Source: Anaerolineae bacterium
GTDB lineage: Bacteria; Chloroflexota; Anaerolineae; Aggregatilineales; Phototrophicaceae
Assembly (NCBI GenBank): GCA_017303635.1
Contig: JAFLCG010000027.1
Coordinates: forward strand, 1-39,088
Direction of reading: 5' to 3'
DNA: 39,088 nt
This document shows, piece after piece, positions 17,095 through 25,432 of the stretch. A program made the translations under genes and the position numbers. Under the pieces are notes generated by a model that saw only the letters and a program-made list of their open reading frames with translations, did no database searches and was not told the DNA's origin. Position 1 is the first letter of the stretch. Every line of letters starts with the position of its first letter.

Positions 17095-17694
17095 TTACGT
17101 GCTGGTAGGAGGAGTCGCGTTTGGGCAGTCAGTCGATACAATAAAACCTGAAATCCATGAACCGAAACTCCAAATATGAGGAGCGGCACCCCCGGGCCCA
17201 AAGAGAAGTAAATCACTCCCTGACCAATTGAATCCATAGGGACTAACACCAAACGTATCGTTTGGATCCACCGAGCCGTTGACCACATTCAGCGGAATAG
17301 TAATGGGATTGGTTGCAATTCCCGTCAAGCTCAATGTAGTGTTAGACAGAGTCATGGAACAATTCTGCGGTGGCTCGACAGGCCCACCAGCTGATCCAGA
17401 TACCGGCGGCGGGGGCAGGAGTGGGGGCAGTACCCAATTGGCCCAATCCGGTACATCTTCACGCTTGAGCAAGCTCTTTTCGAAGCGAATGAGGTACCAG
17501 CCTGCCGTCCACTTCAGTTCATCATCGCATTGGCCTTGCATGCTACCGCCTGCAAAGCAGGCATTCGCGCGGTCATTCACTGCCGGGTTGTTCGGGTTCC
17601 CTTGATCGTCGGTATTCTCCTGTGCCATCACCGGCAGTGCCGCAAACCCGACCATCGCCAGCACCAGTCCCATAGCTGTCAACCATCGCTTCAT
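17095..17694 (-). CDS. Exported protein of unknown function
   Basis: 199 aa from ATG 17694 (MKRWLTAMGLVLAMVGFAA), chosen because it begins a normal signal peptide with cleavage after PVMAQ; an upstream in-frame ATG at 17724 would add ten residues in front of it. The mature chain has cysteines that could pair (NACFAGGSMQGQCDDE, PQNCSMTLS, STDCPNA), a tryptophan-rich stretch 'KWTAGWYLIRFE' and a proline-rich linker PPLLPPPPVSG, then a beta-strand-rich C-terminal half. No known domain was recognised. It is monocistronic, with its own terminator, and its function is unknown. It probably acts outside the membrane. Confidence 0.75.
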   Translation of the reverse strand: MKRWLTAMGLVLAMVGFAALPVMAQENTDDQGNPNNPAVNDRANACFAGGSMQGQCDDELKWTAGWYLIRFEKSLLKREDVPDWANWVLPPLLPPPPVSGSAGGPVEPPQNCSMTLSNTTLSLTGIATNPITIPLNVVNGSVDPNDTFGVSPYGFNWSGSDLLLFGPGGAAPHIWSFGSWISGFIVSTDCPNATPPTST

Positions 17695-17724
17695 TGTGGA
17701 TACGTCCGTTCTGCGAGTCATCAC

Positions 17725-18010
17725 ATAGATTGATTACTCACCTGATTCTAAAGCTTCATCCCAAGATGAAGGCATTAAGATCCTGATTGTCAGTTTATAA
17801 AGTATCTCAAGAGGTCACAGAGGTGCTGATATTTCGGACGAACTTGTGATACTTCATACCGTCCGAGACACTTCCTGGCAGGATCTACGGAAGAATGAAG
17901 ATGACAGTATTCGACTTGGGTAGGGAGGAATCACAGGCTTTCTATAAGCCGTGCAATCCCGTTTCAGCGTGTCTCCACTCTCGGTGCAACGAACGTCACA
18001 CTCTCGCACG
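17725..18010. other. Intergenic, no gene recognised
   Basis: No convincing reading frame, promoter or repeat was found in this stretch. Any promoter for the structured RNA segment that follows should lie here; TTTATAAAG at 17795-17803 is the only AT-rich candidate and lacks a matching -35. Confidence 0.4.
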
Positions 18011-18013
18011 CCA

Positions 18014-18501
18014 CCCCGCCCTGCTAAAGCCGCATGCGGCTTCGTCTTTGGTTTTGCCTTGAGGGAACTGGCGCAAGCCAGAGGCAAAACCGTGCCGCCC
18101 TGCAGGTAGCGGGCGGGTTTTCCCTGTCGTGCGCTGGAAGTGCGTCATTTCACGTTAAGAAATGCACATGCGGGGCATCGACCTCACGGATGACTGGAAG
18201 GCCGCGCTCGCTCGAAAGGGCAGCGCTGTAAATCCTGCCCAACGCCGATGCGCGTTGACGGTCTCCTGCAGGAAGTCGCGCTTCTTCGCAGTGCGAAACG
18301 TCCCTGACATAGGATCAGATGACGCAGCTGGTTGCAGATGGGGCTATGAGGGAAAAGAAACAGCTTACTGGAACGGTCAACCGTTCGAGGTCTCGTAACA
18401 ACGAGTCGGAGTGCATCCAGGCAGCAGGCTGCGTCGATGGACGATTGAACAATTGCATAAGACTTTTCAGAGGGAGGCACAAGCCTCTCTCTTTTGTTTT
18501 T
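18014..18501 (+). ncRNA. Candidate large structured RNA of unknown class
   Basis: About 490 bases dense in short inverted repeats and ending in a strong intrinsic terminator. In order: a 16-bp palindrome 18027-18042; a long stem GGTTTTGCC/GGCAAAACC (18050-18058, 18083-18091) holding an inner CTGGC/GCCAG stem with a GCAA loop; CCGCCC/GGGCGG (18095-18100, 18111-18116); GGGCAG/CTGCCC (18218-18223, 18235-18240); AACGC/GCGTT (18241-18256); GAACGG/CCGTTC with a TCAA loop (18371-18386); CTCGT/ACGAG with an AACA loop (18392-18405); GCAGC/GCTGC (18421-18432). CCGCCCTGC occurs twice (18016, 18095), so GGGCGGG could pair with either. I see none of the conserved cores of RNase P, tmRNA, SRP RNA or group II domain V. 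The 5' end is not defined. Confidence 0.5.
18469..18501 (+). terminator. Intrinsic terminator closing the structured RNA
   Basis: A ten-base stem AGAGGGAGGC (18469-18478) with GCCTCTCTCT (18483-18492), one G-U pair, and an ACAA loop, followed by TTTGTTTTT. No coding gene ends just upstream on this strand, so it most simply terminates a non-coding transcript. Confidence 0.85.
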
Positions 18502-18744
18502 GGCACGCACGATTTGGCTGTTGGAATGTGGTGATGTATGGCAACAGAAACACGGGTGATTGTTTCGGGATCGCGGTACGGGCTACGAGCTGCATGTGGT
18601 GCTAGGGTGCAGAAGCGCCTGGGGACGAAGATTGAGAGTGAGCCAGGGCTTTCGACAAAAGTATGGGGGTGGAGAGAGCCACGCATAAAAACAGGTCCTT
18701 AAGCATAACCCGTGCTAAGCCCCAAATGGCCCACCCCCTGACTT

Positions 18745-19641
18745 TTATCTGACTGAAAGCCATGTATATAGGGCGATGGGTGTATTGCTCGTGAACTGAT
18801 CTACCCCCGCAGCGTGCAAACGCCGTGCGTTTATCTCGGCGACTGGATTACCCATGTCCAGTGTCCAGGCATCCAGCTTAATACTCCGTGCGTGAAGGGC
18901 TTCCGCCCAATTGAAGCCATCATCCAGCGACTGTGCAATCAGTTTGTGGTCAATGTAGAACGTGCTGATGCCCGGCACACTGTCCACCAGGTTGTTACAG
19001 CGTTCCGACAGATACTCCGCCGTCGACCAGTAGCGCCGCCGCGCCAGGATGTGATCATCCCAATAACTATAAGCACCGGAGTGGAAAGGAGGAACCTGCG
19101 GATCAATGGTTTCATCGGCTGCCCGCCAGTCAATATAAAAATGGACATCAAAACCCAGGTCCAGCCAGGGGGCCAGCTTCCGCAGTCGCCGCAGGTGCCA
19201 GTCCGCCCCGCTGCTGACGATAACGCGTTCTCCCAGCGGCTCAATCAGGCGGACGAGGCGGCGCAGGGGTTCATCTTCAGTCATCGGCAGGACATTCTTG
19301 AAATCCAGTTGCAGCCGGGTTTGCCCGGCCTGATCGAGAAACGGGTGTACGACATCGCTCAGGAGCGCGACTGAATACGCAGTCGATTTATAAGTCAGTT
19401 GCCGGGCAGATTCCACAGTGCTTTCCCCAACCGGGCCGCTGCCATTGGTTTCATGTTCCAGCACGGGGTCATGCACCAGCAAGTAGTCATCAGCTCTTAA
19501 TGCGGTGATGTCCACCTCCACGAAGGCAGCCTGCTGCTCGAGGCAGGTGCGAATGGCCTCTAACGAGTTCCGCGGATAGAGATCATGAGGGGCCGCCATA
19601 TGATGCACAATCAAGGGCGGCGACAACGGCAGTAACATCAC
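18745..19641 (-). CDS. Divergent glycerophosphodiester phosphodiesterase-like protein
   Basis: 298 aa TIM-barrel protein of the GDPD family, from ATG 19641 with AGGAG eight bases upstream. Recognisable blocks are HHMAAPHDLYPRNSLEAI near residue 13, VEVDITALRADDYLLVHDPVL (about 37-57) and the C-terminal GVDQFTSNTPIALYTW. The metal ligands of VEVD and the VHD histidine are kept. The usual HRG is HHM, and the usual PEN is PRN, so the arginine that contacts phosphate and a conserved glutamate are changed. Compare the canonical GDPD at 24682. It is transcribed away from the ABC operon across a shared 215-base control region. An altered substrate range is likely; plain GDPD activity is uncertain. 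Confidence 0.75.
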   Translation of the reverse strand: MMLLPLSPPLIVHHMAAPHDLYPRNSLEAIRTCLEQQAAFVEVDITALRADDYLLVHDPVLEHETNGSGPVGESTVESARQLTYKSTAYSVALLSDVVHPFLDQAGQTRLQLDFKNVLPMTEDEPLRRLVRLIEPLGERVIVSSGADWHLRRLRKLAPWLDLGFDVHFYIDWRAADETIDPQVPPFHSGAYSYWDDHILARRRYWSTAEYLSERCNNLVDSVPGISTFYIDHKLIAQSLDDGFNWAEALHARSIKLDAWTLDMGNPVAEINARRLHAAGVDQFTSNTPIALYTWLSVR

Positions 19642-19856
19642 ACTTTCTCCTGGATAAAAACGCGATTTCCAGTGTAGCCGCTACATGTTAAGCCATGTCC
19701 GAATAAGATCATCCCAATTTTAAGAAACAGCTTCCTGAGCTTAATCAGAATTTGGTGATGAACCCCATCAGTCTTCATATTCAGCCATTAATCTCCTGAC
19801 TTGGTACTTCGAAGTTGCCAACTCGCACAATCCACGTTGAGAGAGGAACAGCAGAC
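19642..19856. promoter_or_regulatory. Divergent control region between the GDPD-like gene and the ABC operon
   Basis: 215 bases separate the two start codons, so both promoters must lie here. Two small palindromes are visible: GTAGCCGCTAC (19675-19685, 5+1+5) and ACTTCGAAGT (19806-19815). No convincing -35/-10 pair or Pho-box direct repeat was seen. Confidence 0.4.
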
Positions 19857-21008
19857 ATGCGTACGAGCAAGTTTGTCCTTCGGCTCGCCCTGCTGGGCGT
19901 AGTCGTGATGCTCGCGCTGGGCATCTCGGTTGTCAGTGCTCAAGAGCCGAGCATCATTAACCTGTACAGCTCTGGCGATACCAATATCACCGACTGGCTG
20001 CAAAATATCATCATCCCCGCCTTTGAAGCTGAATATCCCCAGTACAAGGTTCAGTTCACCAACAGCCGTGCTGCCGGCGACGAACCCATTATTGACCGCG
20101 CCATGGCTGCCCTGCAGACCGACGACGATCCGCAGGTCGAAGTCATGGACATTGATCCGCGTGGTTTTGGTGCCTCGGTTGAAGCTGGTCTGTGGTACGA
20201 ACCGACGGTGGAAGAAATCCCCAACCTGGCGAATGTGATCGAAGCGGCCCAGGTTACTCCGCTGGCGGCTTCCTATCGTGGTTCGCAGGTGTTGATTGCC
20301 TATAACAGCGAGGTTGTTGCTGAAGAAGATGTTCCGACCACGTTTGCCGAATTGATCGAGTGGATCAAGGCGAACCCTGGTCAGTTCGTATACTGCCGCC
20401 CGGATCGTGGGGGCAGCGGCGGCAACTTCGTTCGCCGTGCAGTTTATGAAGTCAGTGGTATGGATCCCGCTGTCTGGACGCCAGAATTCAACCAGGAACT
20501 GGTCGATGAATTCTATCCGCAGGCGATGGCACTGCTCCAGGAAATTCACCCATTCATTTATGATGATGGTGCATATCCGGCGGGTAACAACCCCGTGCTG
20601 GAACTGTTTGCTTCGGGTGAAGTCAGCATGATCTCGGCCTGGTCGGATCAGGCTATCCAGGGCATTGACCGTGGCTTCCTGCCCGAGACGACCAAGTTGC
20701 TTCAGTTCACCGATCTGCCCATGCCCGGTGGTTACACTATGCTGGCGATCCCCAAGAACGCTGCCAACCTGAAGGGTGCACAGGATTTCGTGAACTGGTT
20801 CCTCAGCCCGGAGGCGCAGGCTTTGGTGGTCGAAGTGATCGGTGGCTTCCCGGCCATCGCCTGGGATCAGCTCACGCCGGAACTCCAGGAACGCTTTAAC
20901 AGTGTCATCACCGACAACGTCCCCACCTGGCCGGGCGGTGACTACAACCCGCCGCTGACCGAGCTGTGGTACGAAACGGTCGCCACCAATATCGACCCGA
21001 ACAGCTAG
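19857..21008 (+). CDS. ABC transporter substrate-binding protein (Fe3+/spermidine/2-AEP type, type II fold)
   Basis: 383 aa from ATG 19857 (MRTSKFVLRLALLGVVV) with AGAGAGG about ten bases upstream. A signal peptide ends in SVVSAQ and no lipobox cysteine is present. The mature chain starts EPSIINLYSSGDTNITDW and continues with EAEYPQYKVQFTNSRAAGDEP and a C-terminal NAANLKGAQDFVNWFLSPEAQ, the pattern of AfuA/PotD/PhnS-like binding proteins, which take ferric ion, polyamines, sugar phosphates or aminoethylphosphonate. The downstream phosphodiesterase and PHP hydrolase genes suggest an organophosphate ester as cargo; this is inference. Confidence 0.85.
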   Translation: MRTSKFVLRLALLGVVVMLALGISVVSAQEPSIINLYSSGDTNITDWLQNIIIPAFEAEYPQYKVQFTNSRAAGDEPIIDRAMAALQTDDDPQVEVMDIDPRGFGASVEAGLWYEPTVEEIPNLANVIEAAQVTPLAASYRGSQVLIAYNSEVVAEEDVPTTFAELIEWIKANPGQFVYCRPDRGGSGGNFVRRAVYEVSGMDPAVWTPEFNQELVDEFYPQAMALLQEIHPFIYDDGAYPAGNNPVLELFASGEVSMISAWSDQAIQGIDRGFLPETTKLLQFTDLPMPGGYTMLAIPKNAANLKGAQDFVNWFLSPEAQALVVEVIGGFPAIAWDQLTPELQERFNSVITDNVPTWPGGDYNPPLTELWYETVATNIDPNS

Positions 21009-21079
21009 TTTTGTCATCTTGCCGGGGTGTGGTTATTCCACACCCCTCATTCATTCCCAATTCTCGGAAAAAACTGCAC

Positions 21080-21931
21080 ATGGTCGCACGCTCTACCCGT
21101 TCGCTCCTGCCTTATATCCTCATTACGCCGCCGATTATCCTGGTCTTTGGCTTGATTTTCTTCCCGGCTGCCCAATCTTTCGTTCGCACACTGACCGGGG
21201 TCGATGGCAGCTTCTCCTTCGAACGTTATCTTGAATTTATGAATGATCGGTCATCTGTTACGAGCCTGATCTTCACTTTTCAAGTCACTTTCTTATCTTT
21301 GATCGGTCTCTTCGCCATCTGCTATCCTCTGGCGCTTTACCTGCGCTTTTCCAACAGTCGCGTTGCCTACTGGGCGCAGATGGTCGCCCTGCTGCCACTG
21401 TTCGTGCCGGGCATCATGTCCGCCTATGCCCTGATTCGCTTTTTTCGCGGGCGCGGCTTGCTGGAAACGATCATTTACCAGTTGAGTCCGGTGCTGTCGG
21501 AAACCTACTATTCCCCCTATGTGAAGCCGGAAGGCATCATCATCGGCTCCATCTGGGAGAGCATTCCCTTCACGGTACTCGTTCTGCTGGCTGGATTACG
21601 CCAGGTTGAAAGTGGACTGATCGAAAGTGCCCAGGATGTCGGTGCCAGCCGCTGGACGATTTTTTTCCAGATCATCCTGCCCTTGACCCGGCGGGCGGCG
21701 CTGATCGCTTTTTGCCTGAACTTCATCGCCATCTTCGGTAGCTACACCATCCCTTATCTGCTTGGCCCAGCCGCTCCGCAAACGCTCGGCGTGCTTATGC
21801 AGCGCACCTATCAGGAATATGCTCAACCCTTGCAAGCCGAAACGCAGGCCGTCATCACCTTTGCGGTCTGTGCGTTGGTGGGCTTGCTCTATGTTCGAAC
21901 CGTTTCTTCCCAACGCACGGGGCGGAACTAA
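21080..21931 (+). CDS. ABC transporter permease (PotB/AfuB-like)
   Basis: 283 aa from ATG 21080 (MVARSTRSLLPYILITPPII), 71 bases after the binding-protein stop; a longer open frame to 20966 overlaps that gene and is not used. About six hydrophobic segments are visible, with the inner-membrane permease EAA-type loop at VESGLIESAQDVGASRWTIFF (about residue 175). It forms half of the membrane channel with the permease encoded six bases downstream. The sequence appears complete. Confidence 0.85.
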   Translation: MVARSTRSLLPYILITPPIILVFGLIFFPAAQSFVRTLTGVDGSFSFERYLEFMNDRSSVTSLIFTFQVTFLSLIGLFAICYPLALYLRFSNSRVAYWAQMVALLPLFVPGIMSAYALIRFFRGRGLLETIIYQLSPVLSETYYSPYVKPEGIIIGSIWESIPFTVLVLLAGLRQVESGLIESAQDVGASRWTIFFQIILPLTRRAALIAFCLNFIAIFGSYTIPYLLGPAAPQTLGVLMQRTYQEYAQPLQAETQAVITFAVCALVGLLYVRTVSSQRTGRN

Positions 21932-21937
21932 ACTACC

Positions 21938-22783
21938 ATGACGACATTGACACTCTCCATGCGAGACCGTCTGAAGCGCTATGCTGCCCGCGAAGGCTTC
22001 GGCCTGTTCGCCTTGATCTTTCTAATAATTTTTATCGTCCTGCCGATTCTGACGGTGCTGCTCTGGGGGTTTGCGATCCGTTGGCGCTTCCCGGCAGTCA
22101 TTCCAACCGAGTGGGGCTTTGATTTCTGGCAAGAGACCCTCAGCCGTGCCGACCTCCGCCGCGCTTTCCCAAACTCCATTGTGCTGTCGATTTCCGTCAC
22201 GCTGCTCTCGATGGTCATCTGCCTGCCGGCTTCGTATGCGTTCGCCCGGATGAACTTCCGGGGCAAGCAGTTCTTTCTGCTATCGTTTCTGTTCACAAAT
22301 GCCTTCCCGCGCCTGGGGCTGTACGTCGCCATCGCCATCATTTTCTTCCGGTTGGGGCTAGTTGGTACCTTTGCCGGGGTTGTTATCGTGCAGTTGCTCA
22401 ACACCTTGCTGTTGATGATCTGGATACCGACGGCAGCCTTCCAGGGTGTCGAACGATCGCTGGAAGAAGCTGCGCTGGATGTGGGTGCCAGTCGTCTGCG
22501 CGTTTTTATGCAAATCACGCTGCCGCTGGTCTTTCCGGCAGTGTTCGCGGCGGTACTGCTGACTTTCGTCAATACCTTCTACGAGACCTACGGGGCGCTC
22601 CTGATCGGTGCGCCGAATGTACTGACCATTCCGGTTATCATGTTCCCCCTCATCAATAACCAACCGATTCCGCAGTACGGTGCCATCCTTTCGCTGGTCT
22701 TATTTGCACCCTCGGTGGTACTACTGTTGTTCGCCAATCGTCTGCTACGCGGCGGCTACCTGACCGCTGGCTTTGGAGTTTAA
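21938..22783 (+). CDS. ABC transporter permease (PotC/AfuB-like)
   Basis: 281 aa with six hydrophobic segments and the EAA-type loop VERSLEEAALDVGASRLRVFMQ near residue 170, which docks to the ATPase. It begins six bases after the first permease gene and ends five bases before the ATPase start, consistent with one transcript. Together the two permeases form a heterodimeric channel of the Fe3+/polyamine importer class. No unusual insertions or truncation are visible. Confidence 0.85.
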   Translation: MTTLTLSMRDRLKRYAAREGFGLFALIFLIIFIVLPILTVLLWGFAIRWRFPAVIPTEWGFDFWQETLSRADLRRAFPNSIVLSISVTLLSMVICLPASYAFARMNFRGKQFFLLSFLFTNAFPRLGLYVAIAIIFFRLGLVGTFAGVVIVQLLNTLLLMIWIPTAAFQGVERSLEEAALDVGASRLRVFMQITLPLVFPAVFAAVLLTFVNTFYETYGALLIGAPNVLTIPVIMFPLINNQPIPQYGAILSLVLFAPSVVLLLFANRLLRGGYLTAGFGV

Positions 22784-22787
22784 GCGC

Positions 22788-23873
22788 ATGTCCACTCTCA
22801 GCCTCAAGCAATTACGTAAGCAATTTGGCGATGTAACTGCTGTCCATGAAATCAATCTCGAAGTTGGCGATGGCGAATTTCTGTGTATCCTGGGGCCATC
22901 TGGTTGTGGTAAGTCGACCGCCTTGCGGATGATCGCTGGCTTTGAAGAACCAACCAGCGGTGACATCCTGATCGATGGGCAATCAGTCGTGACGATGGCT
23001 GCCAATCATCGTCCGACCGCGATGGTCTTCCAGAAGTACACCCTCTGGCCGCACATGAAGGTCTACGACAACATCGCCTTCGGCCTCAAACTGCGTGGCC
23101 TTGCCCGTACCGAGATCGACCGCAAGGTCAACGAGGCGCTGGAATTGGTCGGCCTGCCTGACTACGGCAAGCGGATGCCCAATCAGCTTTCCGGTGGCGA
23201 GCAGCAGCGCATTGCTCTAGCCCGCGCCCTGGTGCTGGAACCCAAAATCCTGCTACTGGATGAACCCTTCAGTAACCTGGATGCGCTGTTGAGGGTGCGC
23301 CTGAGGGAAGAACTGCGCCGCATCCAGCGCCGGGTGAAGATCACGGCCATCTTCGTCACCCACGATCAGGAAGAAGCTCTGAGCCTGGCTGACCGGATTG
23401 CCGTGATGAGCAAAGGTCGGGTTGAGCAACTCGATGTACCTAGCCGCATCTACGACCAACCGGCTACCTTATTCGTGGCTGACTTTATCGGGGTGATGAA
23501 TCTGATTCCGGCCCAGCAAAACGGTGCGACCATTGATCTGGGTGCGCTGAGGTTAGAATCGCCCACACGAGTAAATGGCACGGTCACGGTTGCCATCCGC
23601 CCGGAAGACATCGCGATCGTGGGCGAATCCGATGTGGATGCCTGGGGCGGTGAGGTGGAACAGATTATTGACCTGGGGCATTATCGTAAGTTGTTGGTGA
23701 AGGTACCGTCGGTCGGCACATTGAAGGTCTATGCCCCGAAAGCCCTCGACCTGCGCGAGAACCAACTCATTGGTCTGAACCCTAGCCGCTTCACGATTTT
23801 TCGGGATGGAGCAGCGCCGATTGAGGTCAAGCGGGAGGCGGTTGCCCCGCTGGAAATGAGCGTGGCTGTATGA
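22788..23873 (+). CDS. ABC transporter ATPase (PotA/FbpC/UgpC-like)
   Basis: 361 aa from ATG 22788 with GGAG 12 bases upstream; an in-frame TTG at 22773 would overlap the permease gene. Walker A is GPSGCGKST (about residues 38-46), signature LSGGEQQRIALARAL, Walker B ILLLDEPFSNLD and the H-loop FVTHDQEEA. A C-terminal TOBE-type beta domain follows from about residue 240 (TVAIRPEDIAIVG), as in importers whose ATPase is regulated or sugar/phosphate-specific. Its TGA overlaps the ATG of the next gene (ATGA), tying the DUF692-like protein to the transporter. Confidence 0.9.
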   Translation: MSTLSLKQLRKQFGDVTAVHEINLEVGDGEFLCILGPSGCGKSTALRMIAGFEEPTSGDILIDGQSVVTMAANHRPTAMVFQKYTLWPHMKVYDNIAFGLKLRGLARTEIDRKVNEALELVGLPDYGKRMPNQLSGGEQQRIALARALVLEPKILLLDEPFSNLDALLRVRLREELRRIQRRVKITAIFVTHDQEEALSLADRIAVMSKGRVEQLDVPSRIYDQPATLFVADFIGVMNLIPAQQNGATIDLGALRLESPTRVNGTVTVAIRPEDIAIVGESDVDAWGGEVEQIIDLGHYRKLLVKVPSVGTLKVYAPKALDLRENQLIGLNPSRFTIFRDGAAPIEVKREAVAPLEMSVAV

Positions 23874-24682
23874 TCCGCCTGGGAATTTCGATTTCACATA
23901 CTGCAGCGCGCCTGGCCGCTGAAGGGCGCCTGAATGCCGATTATCTCGTCTGGTACGGGCAGATTGGCCTGAATGGGCTGGATAAAGTCATCCCGCACAA
24001 ACCCGTACTGCTCCACGATCTATCGGATTCGTTTTGGTTGAACTATACCGATCCCTTCGATGAACCGGTCATGACCCTCGCCCGGACGATTATGGAGGTC
24101 ACGCGAACACCCTGGCTTTCAACTGGCATCGGGGCCAGCGCCGAACCACAGGCGCACCGGCATGGCCCTTACCGCGAGGCTGACCTGGAGCAGCGCCAAT
24201 CCCGCGAGGTGGTAGCGGCCAACATCATTAAACATGGTAAGCGACTTCAGGAATGGGCGGGCGTGCCGCTGCTTCTGGAGAACTTCAACTACCATCCCAC
24301 CAATGCCTATGACTATATTTGTGAGCCAGGTCAGTTCAGTGAATTGATTTCAGAGATTGGCTGTGGCGTCCTGCTCGACCTCGGCCATGCCCGCATCAGC
24401 GCCCGCAACATGCCAGAGTGGGCTGGGGATGTTGCTCGCTACTTGAGTGCCATGCCGCTGGCAAAAATCCGTGAAGTACATTTCAATCGACCCGGCTGGC
24501 AGCGCGGGCAGCGCGTTGATTTGCATCAGCCAGTGTGTCTGGATGACCTGGAATGGCTCGGTTGGTTGCTTGATCGCTGCCCGGCGGAAGCTGTTACTCT
24601 GGAGATCGAAGAAGTAGATGAATCCACCCTCATCGCTCAGTTGGACCTCATGCGCCAGTTCCTGAAGGATCGAGGTGGCTAA
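23870..24682 (+). CDS. DUF692-like TIM-barrel protein (possible MNIO superfamily)
   Basis: 270 aa. The central block LLLENFNYHPTN ... GCGVLLDLGHARISARN ... IREVHFNRPG matches the order ENPSSY / GCGLLLDVNNVYVSAHN / EIHLAGH seen in DUF692 proteins, the multinuclear non-haem iron oxidative (MNIO) enzymes that modify peptides. An early histidine (VLLHDLSDS) and the acidic C-terminal LEIEEVDES also fit metal binding. However, the expected HLAWS-type segment is not obvious, and no precursor peptide is seen nearby. The gene overlaps the ATPase at its start (ATGA) and the GDPD at its end (TAATG), so it serves the imported compound. Function unknown; a metal-dependent oxidase or a plain metallo TIM barrel are both possible. 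Confidence 0.65.
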   Translation: MIRLGISISHTAARLAAEGRLNADYLVWYGQIGLNGLDKVIPHKPVLLHDLSDSFWLNYTDPFDEPVMTLARTIMEVTRTPWLSTGIGASAEPQAHRHGPYREADLEQRQSREVVAANIIKHGKRLQEWAGVPLLLENFNYHPTNAYDYICEPGQFSELISEIGCGVLLDLGHARISARNMPEWAGDVARYLSAMPLAKIREVHFNRPGWQRGQRVDLHQPVCLDDLEWLGWLLDRCPAEAVTLEIEEVDESTLIAQLDLMRQFLKDRGG

Positions 24683-25422
24683 TGCGCCTCGCATTCACGG
24701 GCCTTGAACGGAGCGCCCGGACTGAACCACTCAAGATCGCCCATCGCGGCGCTTCCGCGTATGCGCCAGAAAATTCCTTGTTGGCTTTCGAGAAAGCTGC
24801 GGAACTAGGTTCCGATATGGTTGAGGTGGATCTGCGGGTGACGGCAGATGGACATCCGGTCATCGCCCATGATGAAAATCTCAAGCGGCTGTATCAGGTG
24901 GACACAACGATCGACTCGCTCACCTTGAGCACCTTAACGACGATCACCAGTCAGCACGGTGAACCTATTCCTACCTTTGAACAAGTTGCTGCCATCTGTG
25001 CCAGGCATAAGCTTGGCCTGTACCTCGACATCAAGCAGATGAATCCGGCAGCGATGGCTCAGGTCTACGCCCATCTGGTGGGTTATAGCCTGCTTTCAGT
25101 GACGATTGCCGGTTCTTTCCGTCCGGATTATGTGGCGGAAATCAAAGCGCACTGGCCGGACTTCAACACCTCCATCCTGTTTGGCTCCACTCATATTGAT
25201 CCAGTCGCGCTGGCGAGGGCAGTCCGTGCCAACTATGTCCATCCCTGTTGGGAAAATGCCGTAGCGCAGCCGCATACACTCTTAACTCCCAACTGGTTGA
25301 CTCGGGTCCGAAGCGCCGAACTGGGGGTGATCTGCTGGCACGAGGAGCGTCCGGCGGAGATCGCCGCGCTCAAGGCGCTCGGTGTCGATGGCATCTGCTC
25401 CGATCAACCGGATTTGTTGTGA
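24682..25422 (+). CDS. Glycerophosphodiester phosphodiesterase, cytoplasmic
   Basis: 246 aa with a canonical GDPD signature: IAHRGASAYAPENSLLAF near residue 19, MVEVDLRVTADGHPVIAHDENL (about 46-67) and a late LDIKQMN metal strand, ending GVDGICSDQPDLL. The family hydrolyses glycerophosphodiesters to glycerol 3-phosphate and an alcohol. No signal peptide, so substrate must first be imported, presumably by the ABC system encoded upstream, like UgpQ with UgpBAEC. The ATG overlaps the previous stop by one base (TAATG). A second, divergent GDPD lies at 18745-19641. Confidence 0.85.
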   Translation: MRLAFTGLERSARTEPLKIAHRGASAYAPENSLLAFEKAAELGSDMVEVDLRVTADGHPVIAHDENLKRLYQVDTTIDSLTLSTLTTITSQHGEPIPTFEQVAAICARHKLGLYLDIKQMNPAAMAQVYAHLVGYSLLSVTIAGSFRPDYVAEIKAHWPDFNTSILFGSTHIDPVALARAVRANYVHPCWENAVAQPHTLLTPNWLTRVRSAELGVICWHEERPAEIAALKALGVDGICSDQPDLL

Positions 25423-25432
25423 AGGGAATTCT

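Noticed and set aside
18014..18501. Orphan IscB/TnpB-type guide RNA
   Set aside because: No iscB or tnpB-like frame lies downstream, the segment is closed by a terminator, and known guide-RNA core sequences were not recognised.
18538..18702. 54-aa plus-strand frame starting MATETRVIVSGSRYG
   Set aside because: The start recalls DUF2493 proteins (RVLVTGSR), but the rest does not, and there is no ribosome site; too weak to list as a gene.
19788..21017. 409-aa minus-strand open frame opposite the ABC binding protein
   Set aside because: It mirrors the high-quality plus-strand gene with signal peptide and binding-protein motifs; the opposite frame has no recognisable domain.
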